Both the position numbers and the translations under genes were made by a program. A model generated the notes under the pieces. The model saw nothing but the letters and a program-made list of their open reading frames with translations. It was not told the DNA's origin and ran no database searches. Positions 47,301 to 59,210 of a stretch of 64,000 bases of DNA are shown here, in pieces. This DNA comes from Tipula vernalis (Eukaryota > Arthropoda > Insecta > Diptera > Tipulidae). The stretch is taken from contig OY282558.1 in NCBI GenBank assembly GCA_958295665.1, positions 352,761,034-352,825,033 on the forward strand, written 5' to 3'. Each line of letters opens with the position of its first letter. Position 1 is the stretch's first letter.

Positions 47301-50300
47301 AAAGTGTAAAAATTTAAAAGTTTAAAAGTCTAAAATTCCAAAATTTAAAACTTTAGAAGTTTAAAAGTTTAAAGGTTTAAAAGTTTAAAAGTTCAAAATT
47401 TAAAAGTTTAAAAGTTTATGAAAAGTTTAACAAAAGTTTAATAAAAGAACAAAAGTTTAATAAAAGTTTAATAAACTTTTAACAAAAGTTTAATAAAACT
47501 TTAACAAAAGTTTAATAAAAGTTTAATAAAACTTTATCAAAAGTTTGACAAAAGTTTAACAGAAGTTTAATAAAAGTTTCATAAAAGTTTAACAAAAGTT
47601 TAACAAAAGTTTAATGAAAATTTAACAAAAGTTTAATAAAAGTCTAATAAGAGTTTAAAAGTTTAAAAGTTTAAAAGTTTAAAAGTTTAAAAGTTTAAAA
47701 GTTTAAAAGTTTAAAAGTTTAAAAGTTTAAAAGTTTAAAAGTTTAAAAGTTTAAAAGTTTAAAAGTTTAAAAGTTTAAAAGTTTAAAGGTTTAAAAGTTT
47801 AAAAGTTTAAAAGTTTAAAAGTTTAAAAGTTAAAAAGTTAAAAAGTTAAAAAGTTAAAAAGTTTAAAAGTTTAAAAGTTTAAAAGTTTAAAAGTTTAAAA
47901 GTTTAAAAGTTTAAAAGTTTAAAAGTTTAAAAGTTTAAAAGTTTAAAAGTTTAAAAGTTTAAAAGTTTAAAAGTTTAAAAGTTTAAAAGTTTAAAAGTTT
48001 AAAAGTTTAAAAGTTTAAAAGTTTAAAAGTTTTAAAGTTTTAAAGTTTTAAAGTTTAAAGGTTTCAATGTTTAAAAGTTTAAAAGTTTAAAAGTTCAAAA
48101 GTTTAAAAGTTTAAAAGTTTAAAAGTTTAAAAGTTTAAAAGTTTAAAAGTTTAAAAGTTTAAAAGTTTAAAAGTTTAAAAGTTTAAAAGTTTAAAAGTTT
48201 AAAAGTTTAAAAGTTTAAAAGTTTAAAAGTTTAAAAGTTTTAAAGTTTTAAAGTTTAAAAGTTTAAAAGTTTAAAAGTTTAAAAGTTTAAAAGTTTAAAA
48301 GTTTAAAAGTTTAAAAGTTTAAAAGTTTCAAAGTTTAAAAGTTTAAAAGTTTCAAAGTTTCAAAGTTTCAAAGTTTAAAAGTTTAAAAGTTCAAAAGTTT
48401 AAAAGTTTAAAAGTTTAAAATTTTAAAAGTTTAAAAGTTTAAAAGTTTAAAAGTTCAAAAGTTTAAAAGTCCAAAAGTTTAAAAGTCCAAATTTTAAAAG
48501 TTTAAAAATTCAAAAGCCTAAAGTCTAAAAGTTTAAAAGTTTAAAAGTGTAAAAGTATAAAACTTTAAAAGTTAAAAAGTCTAAAATTCCAAAATTTAAA
48601 AGTTTAATAGTTTAATAGTTTAATAGTTTAATAGTTTAAAAGTTTAAAAGTTTAAAAGTTTAAAAGTTTAAAAGTTTAAAAGTTTAAAAGTTTAAAAGTT
48701 TAAAAGTTTAAAAGTTTAAAAGTTTAAAAGTTTAAAAGTTTAAAAGTTTAAAAGTTTAAAAGTTTAAAAGTTTAAAAGTTTAAAAGTTTAAAAGTTTAAA
48801 AGTTTAAAAGTTTAAAAGTTTAAAAGTTTAAAAGTTTAAAAGTTTAAAAGTTTAAAAGTTTAAAAGTTTAAAAGTTTAAAAGTTTAAAAGTTTAAAAGTT
48901 TAAAAGTTTAAAAGTTTAAAAGTTTAAAAGTTTAAAAGTTTAAAAGTTTAAAAGTTTAAAAGTTTAAAAGTTTAAAAGTTTAAAAGTTTAAAAGTTTAAA
49001 AGTTTAAAAGTTTAAAAGTTTAAAAGTTTAAAAGTTTAAAAGTTTAAAAGTTTAAAAGTTTAAAAGTTTAAAAGTTTAAAAGTTTAAAAGTTTAAAAGTT
49101 TAAAAGTTTAAAAGTGTAAAAGTATAAAACTTTAAAAGTTAAAAAGTCTAAAATTCCAAAATTCCAAAATTTAAAAGTTTAATAGTTTAATAGTTTAATA
49201 GTTTAATAGTTTAATAGATTAATAGTTTAATAGTTTAATAGTTTAATAGTTTAATAGTTTAAAAGTTTAAAAGTTTAAATGTTTAAAAGTTTAAAAGTTT
49301 AAAAGTTTAAAAGTTTAAAAGTTTAAAAGTTTAAAAGTTTAAAAGTTTAAAAGTTTAAAAGTTTAAAAGTTTAAAAGTTTAAAAGTTTAAAAGTTTAAAA
49401 GTTTAAAAGTTTAAAAGTTTAAAAGTTTAAAAGTTTAAAAGTTTAAAAGTTTAAAAGTTTAAAAGTTTAAAAGTTTAAAAGTTTAAAAGTTTAAAAGTTT
49501 AAAAGTTTAAAAGTTTAAAAGTTTAAGAGTTTAAAAGTTTAAAAGTTTAAAAGTTTAAAAGTTTAAAAGTTTAAAAGTTTAAAAGTTTAAAAGTTTAAAA
49601 GTTTAAAAGTTTAAAAGTTTAAAAGTTTAAAAGTTTAAAAGTTTAAAAGTTTAAAAGTTTAAAAGTTTAAAAGTTTAAAAGTTTAAAAGTTTAAAAGTTT
49701 AAAAGTTTAAAAGTTTACAAGTTTACAAGTTTACAAGTTTACAAGTTTAAAAGTTTAAAAGTTTAAAAGTTTAAAAGTTTAAAAGTTTAAAAGTTTAAAA
49801 GTTTAAAAGTTTAAAAGTTTAAAAGTTTAAAAGTTTTAAAGTTTAAAAGTTTAAAAGTTTAAAAGTTTAAAAGTTTAAAAGTTTAAAAGTTTAAAAGTTT
49901 AAAAGTTTAAAAGTTTAAAAGTTTAAAAGTTTAAAAGTTTAAAAGTTTAAAAGTTTAAAAGTTTAAAAGTTTAAAAGTTTAAAAGTTTAAAAGTTTAAAA
50001 GTTTAAAAGTTTAAAAGTTTAAAAGTTTAAAAGAAGTTTAAAAGTTTAAAAGTTTAAAAGTTTAAAAGTTTAAAAGTTTAAAAGTCTAAAAGTTTAAAAG
50101 TTTAAAAGTCCAAAAGTCCAAAAGTTCAAATTTAAAAGTTTAAAAGTTTAATAAAAGTTTAACGAAAGTTTAAAAAAAGTTGAATAAAAGTTTAAAAGTC
50201 TAAAAGTTTAAAGGTTTAAAAGTTCAAAAGTTTAAAAGTTTAAAAGTTTAAAAGTTTAAAAGTTTAAAAGTTTAAAAGTTTAAAAGTTTAAAAGTTTAAA

Positions 50301-51600
50301 TTTTAAAAGTTTAAAAGTTTAAAAGTTTAAAAGTCTAAAAGTTTAAAAGTGCACAAAAGTTTAAAAGTTTAAAAGTTCAAAAGTCCAAAAGTCTATGTAA
50401 AAGTTTAAAAGTGTAAAAGTGTAAAAATTTAAAAGTTTAAAAGTCTAAAATTCCAAAATTTAAAACTTTAGAAGTTTAAAAGTTTAAAGGTTTAAAAGTT
50501 TAAAAGTTCAAAATTTAAAAGTTTAAAAGTTTATGAAAAGTTTAACAAAAGTTTAATAAAAGAACAAAAGTTTAATAAAAGTTTAATAAACTTTTAACAA
50601 AAGTTTAATAAAACTTTAACAAAAGTTTAATAAAAGTTTAATAAAACTTTATCAAAAGTTTGACAAAAGTTTAACAGAAGTTTAATAAAAGTTTCATAAA
50701 AGTTTAACAAAAGTTTAATGAAAGTTTAACAAAAGTTTAATAAAAGTCTAATAAAAGTTTAAAAGTTTAAAAGTTTAAAAGTTTAAAAGTTTAAAAGAAG
50801 TTTAAAAGTTTAAAAGTTTAAAAGTTTAAAAGTTTAAAAGTTTAAAAGTCTAAAAGTTTAAAAGTTTAAAAGTCCAAAAGTCCAAAAGTTCAAATTTAAA
50901 AGTTTAAAAGTTTAATAAAAGTTTAACGAAAGTTTAAAAAAAGTTGAATAAAAGTTTAAAAGTCTAAAAGTTTAAAGGTTTAAAAGTTCAAAAGTTTTAA
51001 AGTTTAAAAGTTTAAAAGTTTAAAAGTTTAAAAGTTTAAAAGTTTAAAAGTTTAAAAGTTTAAAAGTTTAAAAGTTTAAATTTTAAAAGTTTAAAAGTTT
51101 AAAAGTTTAAAAGTCTAAAAGTTTAAAAGTGCACAAAAGTTTAAAAGTTTAAAAGTTCAAAAGTCCAAAAGTCTATGTAAAAGTTTAAAAGTGTAAAAGT
51201 GTAAAAATTTAAAAGTTTAAAAGTCTAAAATTCCAAAATTTAAAACTTTAGAAGTTTAAAAGTTTAAAGGTTTAAAAGTTTAAAAGTTCAAAATTTAAAA
51301 GTTTAAAAGTTTATGAAAAGTTTAACAAAAGTTTAATAAAAGAACAAAAGTTTAATAAAAGTTTAATAAACTTTTAACAAAAGTTTAATAAAACTTTAAC
51401 AAAAGTTTAATAAAAGTTTAATAAAACTTTATCAAAAGTTTGACAAAAGTTTAACAGAAGTTTAATAAAAGTTTCATAAAAGTTTAACAAAAGTTTAATG
51501 AAAGTTTAACAAAAGTTTAATAAAAGTCTAATAAAAGTTTAAAAGTTTAAAAGTTCAAAATTCAAAAGCCCAAAAGTCTAAAAGTTCAAAAGTATGACAG
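44398..51600. repeat. ~7.2-kb octanucleotide satellite (AGTTTAAA)n with 11-bp relatives
   Basis: The main unit is AGTTTAAA, in long perfect runs (for example 44770-45240, 46160-46480, 48640-49110, 49300-49690). A sister unit AGTTTAAT dominates 45485-45790 and 46025-46160. Blocks with an 11-bp unit (AAAAGTTTAAT/AAAAGTTTAAC) lie at 44398-44720, 47100-47160, 47420-47650, 50530-50760 and 51310-51535. Nearly every unit has a single G and no C on this strand, so the whole array is G-only on one strand. Point variants (GTTTAAGAG, GTTTACAAG) mark local spreading. No promoter, gene or transposon is visible inside. Array length in the assembly may be collapsed or expanded. Confidence 0.97.
50108..51540. 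repeat. higher-order duplication in the satellite, ~780-bp period
   Basis: A ~700-bp composite block occurs twice with almost no differences. Its order is AAAAGTCCAAAAGTCC, the 11-bp GTTTAACGAAAG segment, an octamer run, GTGCACAAAAGT, AAAAGTCTATGTAAAAG, AAAACTTTAGAAG, then 11-bp units ending AAAAGTCTAATAAAAG. Landmarks lie 780 bp apart (for example 50351 and 51131; 50462 and 51242). Early landmarks are 764 bp apart (50108 and 50872), a two-octamer length difference in the octamer run. A more diverged copy of the same order lies at about 47225-47650. Confidence 0.9.
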
Positions 51601-51635
51601 TTCAAAAGTTTAAAACTGTCCAGGGCGTAAGTAAA

Positions 51636-51875
51636 TTACTTAGTTAAAAAACCCTAATCCCTACGAATCGTTTATTTAATAAAAGTTCTACAAAATTTTT
51701 TTTTTTTTTTTTAAATCGCACTCAACCCTCAAAGAGCAATATCGGCCATTGTTAACAATGATGACAATGATTTGGCTAGCATATGGAATGCATCTATTAC
51801 TTAATTAAAAGCCCTAATCCATACGAATCGTTCATTTAATAAAAGTTCTACAAAAGTACCCTCTTTGAAATCACA
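51636..51875. repeat. direct repeat next to the satellite
   Basis: TTACTTAGTTAAAAA and CCCTAATCCCTACGAATCG ... TTAATAAAAGTTCTACAAAA recurs after 161 bp (51636 and 51797) with few substitutions. The tail AATAAAAGTTCTACAAAA resembles the satellite's 11-bp unit. Confidence 0.75.
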
Positions 51876-54040
51876 CTTCAACTTTAGAACGCCATATACC
51901 GTTTTTTTAATGAACACTCAAAAAATAAATCAATTAAAATTACTTTAATATCGAACGAACAAGAATTTCGATTTGTTGTAATTTAGCTAGAGCTAGATTT
52001 TTTTAAAATACTTTTCCAAATACTACTCAATTTTTTGAAATAACACTCAAACCTCCCATAAGAACCCGTCTCAGCAGTGCAATACTAATACATTGACAAA
52101 TCTCTGGAATGTCTGGAAAACCTCATACTCGTAGATCATCATTATATATTAAACAAAATACGGTTCATTCCCCATTACTTAAAATACTGTAGCACTCACA
52201 ATACCACATGCTTTATATACACAAACTTCTTTCAACCAAAATCAAACAAAAATACAACACGAAACAACGCACAAAATACAAAACAAATCTACAACACTTT
52301 TCTGTTTTTTTTTTTTTTTTTTTGATACTCTCTTACCAATTTCAATGTGACAATATTGCCAAATCACAATAATAATTCACTTTTGATTACACTATCAACA
52401 CACCACTTCATTATTATCGAATGTTCGCTTATCTACTCATTTATCACAGGTTTCGGATACTGTCTTAAAATTAGTTTACTATGAATTTTCCTTCGTTCAA
52501 AAAAGAATATTTTGTATTATTCGGATAAAAGGTGGCATTTCTAACTTGATTCTGAATTACATTTTCATATCGGCTTCCTCTTTGTGGATTTGAAATTTAA
52601 AGTTTTAACCATAAACAAATGTTTTCTAACTTTTAATATTTTATTGATAAAAAATTTAAAAACTACTTATATCACGAAACAAACAGTTTACTACATATTA
52701 GTACATTACAACATATAATTTGTAGTTTGTTATTATGGGGTGGTCTTTCTAACGTTTGCAATTTAATTTTGCTCTAAATTCAAAGACTACTTACTAGGAT
52801 AAGTTGTTGATATGTTTACGGAAATCACAAAAAAAAAATAACTTTCTTATAATCTCATTTCATTGTTTACAAAATTTAGTACGAAGAGCCAACAATGTTT
52901 TTATACGTATGTTCATAATATTGTATAGTGGCTATTACGTTGAAAAGCCATAAAAACTACGAGAGAAATTACTAGTAACGTACGATAAAACTAAAATTTC
53001 TATATCCTTTAATTTGTCCAAAAATATAACGATGATAAGTGCACAAGAATTGACAAATTTATATTCTTATGGATTGTTATCGTATAAGTACAACAATATT
53101 ATCTCTATAGATCAAATTTCAAATATCATCATCATCTATCTCATCAATGATGAGATATATACGAGTATAGATACAAATATGTTTTAGTTAAAATGTGACA
53201 TCCTCAAAATCTGATTTTTTTTTTTTTTGGTCACATATTTTTTCATATAGCCGAATACGATGAAACCAGAATCAAACAAAACAAAATCCTACTTACGAGT
53301 ATCTAGAAAATTGATTATATGTACATATGTCATACGCAGAGAGAACATGTCATTGTAAAACAATGTTTTAATAGAAATTATTTTTGACCATTATAACTGC
53401 TTCCGTTTGTTTATATGTTTCATAGAGTATAAAGCGGTATGATATTTTACCAACAAAATTAAAAAAATTAAAAATTTACTACAAAAGGAAATTAATTAAA
53501 ACTTTTATTTTTATTAGTCCTTTTGATTTGATTTATTTTTGAAAACCCTTGAAGTATTATTATGTTTCTACTGTTTGGAAATGAAATGGAAACCTGTTGG
53601 CGTCATATTTCAATATCTGATTTTATAGGAATAAAATAGACTTTGAAGTGTTTTCCTTCGAAATGTATATCTTTATTACAAATTAATACATCCATCCGCA
53701 TATATGTATGCACATAATATTAGATGTGGGTAGATAATTGAACAGCTTCCCGGATATTGAAAATTTTTGAAGAAGCATAAATTACGAAATTAATCAAACT
53801 TTTTAAAAATTATTGTGAAATTAATTCTACAAGGCTACTAATGGTGTGTGCCCTGATAAAATTCTAAAAGGCTACTAATGGTGTGTGCCTCAGTGGCACT
53901 ATATTGTTTCTATCAGGCGATCTATTGTGATGTGTTAGTGTATTTCAGTATTATTTTTTCAAAAGCATACTGTGGAGTGGAATTTTCCAAATTTTGGGCA
54001 AAAAATTCAATTTCACAACAATTTTATTGCTCATTTTTCC
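51876..54040. other. A+T-rich stretch with minor repeats
   Basis: Contains T and A runs (52306-52323, 53216-53229), a 10-bp-arm palindrome (53137-53157) and a 37-bp-spaced duplication of AAGGCTACTAATGGTGTGTG (53831 and 53868). No gene recognised. Confidence 0.45.
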
Positions 54041-54042
54041 CT

Positions 54043-54340
54043 TAAGGTGCTTTAACACTATGCGACTTGCTTGCAGTATTTATTATACAATATGATTTTC
54101 CCGCAAATTTGAAAAGATTTGAATTTTTCGTTGTCTAAGAACTTTTCGTCATCTAACTCAAAATTGAATGAGTTGCCTAAAAAAATATTAGAATAGTGGT
54201 TTAATTTTCTACTTATTTACAATGGAAAGACGTAAAATTAAAAATAGGACGATGTGGGCAAGGAATGGTTGATGAGTAAAGCCGAATGGTTAGAAATTGC
54301 CGAAAGTTTTTATACGCAATCGGTTGTCGCACCACATTTT
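54043..54340 (+). pseudogene. possible PIF/Harbinger-related remnant
   Basis: CTTAAGGTGCTTTAACACTA (about 54043) looks like a terminal sequence of the type seen at 43512 (TAAGGTGCTA...). About 180 bp further there is an ATG followed by RRKIKNRTMWARNG, reminiscent of the basic Trp-containing N-terminus of Harbinger transposases. The frame closes at once and nothing more of the family is visible. Weak evidence. Confidence 0.22.
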
Positions 54341-55391
54341 ATTTAAAGCTGAATCTTGGCGAAACCTAAAACATAATTTACCACATGTTCCTCTTTTTAT
54401 ATTAAAACTATTGCTCTAGTACTTACGAGAAAAAAGTTACGTTGGTAACTTTGTTATCCCGCTTTATTTGACAACGCGCAACTATAAAATTAGCAATATT
54501 TTTTGATTTCACTTTTTCTTTTAAATTTCGCAACAAATGTATCCATTTTAGTAAGTGCTTTTACCGTTTTTAATTAAATTTGAATTTGAATTCCGAAAAT
54601 TCAAAATTCTAGACTGAAAATGTTTTCGCACACTAAATGTAAGTACGATTTTCAGTTTTCTTTTTTGTACCACAGTTTTGTGTGTAAAAAATGGCTTAAA
54701 ATCGGTGGTAATAATAATCGGTGACAATTAGTTGACGTTCGAAAAGTCACATCATGTCTTATTAAAGCTATTGCTATATATGGGAATGACTGGTATAAAC
54801 TAACTAGCTATTCAGAAAAGTCGAAAATTTAGTTTAAGAAAAAACGACCTGAGGCACGCAGCATAACTCTGAAAAATACTTAAACATTTTTGTTATAATT
54901 TCTCAAATTTTGCAAATTTTCATTTTTTTTTTTTTAAATTATCGAATGTTTATTTTTAAGTTTATCTGCCCAGTTGTCTGGGCTGACATAAACACTGAAT
55001 TGGAGTTGTTGAAGCATATTCCAGTCAGAGAATAAAAGCATTTCTATGGTCAAACCCTTAACTGTGGTTCAATATAAGCATATTCCACTAGTACTGCAAA
55101 ATAAGAAATCTTACTAAAGACAACGTTCAATCAATCGCTGCTTGTCACTGTTACCCGAAATTGTGCAAAGTAATCAATTCTACTCACAAAAAATGTGTAA
55201 GAGAATATATTAAAGATCAAACACTCCTGATTATAAATGTAACTTAAGGTTTTTGTCAAATGTAATTGTATGTCTGCTTCAACAACTGGAAGTAATTATG
55301 AGAGTACGCAAAAGGTCTTTTATTAAATATATAACATGGCGCTGCCGAAAAAAAATATAATACTTGGGTATTATGAATAATAATTTATTAA

Positions 55392-55941
55392 GGCAGTTAC
55401 ACACTGTTGAGTAACGAAAATAAATGTGATTTTTCGGAATTTTTTACAAGAAAATGGCTTAGATGATTTGAAATTTCAAATTTTAATTAAAGACAATTTA
55501 AAGAGTATATAATTTTTTTATGGCCTTTTATGGACACTATAGCGGCCGGAAGATGGCATCCTCGAAAAAAGGCACTAGCCAGTTGAAAGCGTAACTCCAG
55601 TTCCGATTGTCAGAAATAAAAATTTCAACGCAGTAAATCGTTAATAAAAAGAAATTCAATAAAAAAAACAGAATCCATTTTGAATTAGGTCGATCGGACA
55701 AAAACTGTCTGTGCTATGCTGTCAACCAGGTCAAAAACCCTGATTTTGAGAAAAACGCGTTTAACACCAACAGAAAATATAGCGAGCACTCTCGAGGCAT
55801 TGGCGTATGGCGGTCATTTGGAATTATTCTTTTGTGAATTGAGTTTTGGAGGCCAAGCTACTTATTCTTAGGGTCAGAAACTATCCATTAAAGCAAAAAA
55901 AAAAATTTTTATTTTTTTGTTTTCAACACTGTGTATCTGCC
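55392..55941. mobile_element. TTAA-flanked MITE, 550 bp
   Basis: The ends read GGCAG-TACACA-TGTTGA in inverted orientation (55392 inward and 55941 inward, two differences in the first ~19 bp). They are bounded by TTAA on both sides (55388-55391 and 55942-55945), the target of piggyBac-type transposases. The interior is non-coding, with moderate G+C stretches (about 55550-55860). No transposase of this type occurs in the window, so it would be non-autonomous. The superfamily assignment rests on the TTAA alone. Confidence 0.7.
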
Positions 55942-56329
55942 TTAAGTGAGAATGAATAAATGTTAGTTTTGCGGTTTAAGTAAAATTTGGTGAACTAAAA
56001 TAATTAAAATTAATAAATATATGTGATTATGCAATTTAAATCGCACAGTTATTGAACCGTTATTAAATTATATTTGGTGACTATAACAAAACATAACATT
56101 GAAAGTAAAAAAAATTGAAATACATACTTAGAAGAACACGAGGAACCCAAAACAAGGATTATACTACATGAAATGATGAATTACGTTAAAGCAACCTAAC
56201 ATAAAATTGAAAAGTCCTTAAAGATGAATTCGAGATCTTTCCAAGTGACATGTACCTAAGTAAAGTAAAAAGGAGCAACAACAAATTGGATTATTCTTGA
56301 AAAATAAAGCTTTCGAGTTAAGTGATGCA

Positions 56330-56610
56330 GAAAAAAAAATAAAAAATGATTTGGAAAGTATTGTTGTCCGAAGACAAATGAAGTTTATGAAAGTTTCATA
56401 TTTCATGGCCGTTGTCAAGCTGAAAATGAACCATTCGATGTATTTTTAGCAGATTTAAGAAAACTAGTGAATTTACAGTCGTGTGAATTTACAGAAAAAG
56501 TTATTAGAAACCGACAACCTAAATGTAGAAAAAGCAATTGAAATGTGCAAAACTATTGCAGTAGTTAAAAGTCAGCTCAAAGACATACAAAAGTCAACTG
56601 TTATTAATGG
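56330..56610 (+). pseudogene. Gypsy-type gag remnant
   Basis: Decayed capsid-region fragment of an LTR retrotransposon. In succession, across two frame changes, it reads QAENEPFDVFLADLRKLV, CEFTEKVI.NR, LLETDNLNVEKAIEMCKTIA and VKSQL. This matches the retrotransposon-gag pattern of a glutamine followed by E-x-x-x-x-F-x-x-x-L-R-x-L, the C-x-F segment, the iR-x-R segment and the L-x-x-A-I-x-x-C block. The zinc knuckle and everything downstream are unrecognisable. Confidence 0.55.
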
Positions 56611-57364
56611 CGTAATAATAAATATGACGTAAATAATTTTAAATGGTATACGAAAAATTTATAAGAATGTGTTTAGGGTGTCGAACATTGGAAGTAGTTT
56701 TTATCCCTTATATTAACAAGTTAACACTAAAAAAAATACGTGACTCACATTTTTTTGTGTTCTTTAACATTTCAAAACTTCGAAACAATCGATGAGGTAC
56801 GCCTGGGGTATCTTCCTTGTGATTTCAACTGAGCTTTAAAGAAAGACGGTAATAATTAACTTTGGAAAGGAATTTTCGAAGAAAAAAGAAGGGCAAAACT
56901 GTGTGGGTGTGGGTCGTATGTCTTGAGAAAGGACAATAACGATGATTATGCATATGCTGATTCAAGGAGTTGTATCAGCCGAAAAAGGTTAGAATAAGAG
57001 CACAAATAAGAATTTTTTGCTATTTCCTGTAATGCAGAACTTGGGCATATAAATGACAAGAGAGATGGAGATTCTGTCCTCTCTCAAGATTTTCAAACTT
57101 CTTGAAAACTTGAAAGGCCGATTAATGCTTTTTGCAAACTGGTACATTACATACTACACAATAAGATTCTTAAGGATAAATGGAAAGGAACACCTGTTTA
57201 AGCTAGCGCATGATTTTGAGCGATATCAAAGCAGAAGTAATACGTTTTCAAACCTGTGGGTCTATATAGGCAGAAAAAATCAAACCGAAGTGAAACTTTA
57301 CCAAATAACAAAAACCATAGATGTGTGAGCAAACGAGGTGGTTTTTGCCTCTTAGAACAAGCGA

Positions 57365-57938
57365 AGAAATTATTAAATACCCGGTATCTGAAGTCGGTCA
57401 TATAAATCACGACAATATTTGCATCAAATGTTGTACAAAGTTGCGCCGACGAAATTTATTATAAAAAAATCAAAAGCTCCAAAGTTGGTTCAGTTTTATC
57501 GAATGTCCATGGTGTTGGTGAAGATATTATGAAATAGCCGGTGCCTGGTGTCGGCCAAATAAATATCATGCAGTTTGTGCGAGAAATGGTGTAAAAATGC
57601 TTCGCCCTTGAAATTTGTTCAATAAAGTATCAAATGATTACCTTTGATATTTTATTGAACAAATGATTACCTAATTATGAGACGTTTGATTTTTGTTAAA
57701 GAAATTTCGACGACAGAGCTTTGTACAACATTTGATGCAAGAACTGCATGGCATTTATTTGGCCGATCTCAGCTGTTTCACAATTTTTACACCAAATTTG
57801 TACATTCGAGAAAACTAAATTATCTTGGGGATTTTTGATTTTTCGGTGATAAATTTCGTCGGTGGGTAAAACGTTTGATGCAAAAATCGCATGTTATTTT
57901 TACGACCGACCTGAGGGATCAGCTTTTTGGTAATTTCA
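57365..57938. mobile_element. foldback element with a dimer of ~150-bp units in each arm
   Basis: The left arm (57365-57636) holds two related units, with landmarks GTCGGTCATATAAAT, TTTGCATCAAATGTTGTAC and CGACGAAATTTAT, then GTCGGCCAAATAAAT and ATGCAG. The right arm (57640-57938) holds the same two units in reverse order and orientation. Pairing runs along the whole length, ending at AAATTA--AAA near both ends. The centre is a hairpin with 21-bp arms (57613-57633 and 57643-57663, two mismatches) around a 9-bp loop. Non-coding. It is the same plan as 928-1374, but unrelated in sequence. Confidence 0.8.
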
Positions 57939-57997
57939 GAGTTAAGTGCTCACTGGGGACATTCTAAACAGATCATTTGTATATGATAAGCTTATAT

Positions 57998-59210
57998 TGA
58001 TTGATGTGAAATTTGGACAGTAAGTAGGGAATGGCTTAAGGAATAAAAGTTATATAGAACCAATGTGTGCTTCTACCCTGGGGTGGATGTCGCCCTTCTC
58101 GGGGTGGAAATTAGTACACTCCAAATAACCACAGAAATCCACAGAGATGATTGATTTTTTATCTAAAAATGCATATTTTGAACCGATTTTTCACGAATAA
58201 CTCGAAAACCTTACGTTTTATCAAAAATCAGGACGAGCTAAAATGAAGCTTATAATAACAAAACGGTTGTTTCTTTTATTTCTGTAGATGCAATACGAAC
58301 TGAGTTATGACTCGTTGAAGGTGATGATTTGTTCGCCGAAAACTACGAATTTTTGGAGGAAAACTCGTCAGACATTTTTGAAAGTACTTGAAAATACCTT
58401 TAAAATAAGCTTTAGTAAAAGTGGTGAGCGTAAAAACTTATGGAGTTACGATAAAAATAAAATGGTTGTCTAGTTTTTTCAGAGGCTTAACCACAAAAAT
58501 TGAAATTAAACGTAATCCATTTAAAATGTTTTTTATTTAGATATTAACAATACCCTCTGAAAGTTTGAATGGTTTAGAATGCATAGATTTGAAAAAAAAG
58601 CTTCATTTAATTTTGAAATGATTTTTGAAATTTTTGAACAACATTTCTTTTTTCACAAGAACTGAAAAACTAAAGCAGACACGTACAAATTGTTAGAGTA
58701 AACAAATTTGGGTTGTCCTTACAGAAAATTTCATTTTTTTTTATTTCTCTGGGATGAAAATTAATTGAGATATTACCGTTTTAAGTTCAAATTTGAGTGC
58801 GAGGACCACCTTTTTCGAGCGCTTTGAACTGAAAAATCTCAACAATAAAAGCTTCAAGGAAGTTCAACTTTATAGGCCTTGTACGGTTTTTGAAGAGGTT
58901 AAATATCTTAAAAACTAAGGAAGATATTGTTAAAAAACCAATCGCGTTTTTCGCTGAAATTTTGAAAAATCAACATTTTAAATTGCGAATAACTCGACAA
59001 ATATTAATATTGATTTATCGAAAAAACTTTATGGGACAATTTTTTGCTTAGAATTCATGCCTCTCTCGATTTCTGCGGTTATTTTGGGTGTACTATTTTC
59101 CGCCTCAGATAAGGGGTAGTATACCCCCGGATAAAAATACACATCTGTACTATATACGTTTTGTTCCTTGAACCATTCCCTACTTACTGTCCAAATTTCA
59201 CGTCAATCGG
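57998..59210. mobile_element. 1.2-kb element with ~210-bp terminal inverted repeats
   Basis: The left arm starts ATTGATGTGAAATTTGGACA and continues GTAAGTAGGGAATGG, AGTACAC-CC-AAATAACC-CAGAAATC and CGAATAACTCG (57998-58210). The right arm carries the reverse complement (about 58985-59210). The arms are clearly homologous but with many differences, so the copy is old. The ~770-bp interior has A+T-rich text and a few open frames of ~60 codons (58288-58473) with no family signature. Confidence 0.7.

Noticed and set aside
44398..51600. Telomeric repeat
   Set aside because: Unit is AGTTTAAA, not TTAGG or a known dipteran telomere repeat, and it is internal with ordinary DNA on both sides.
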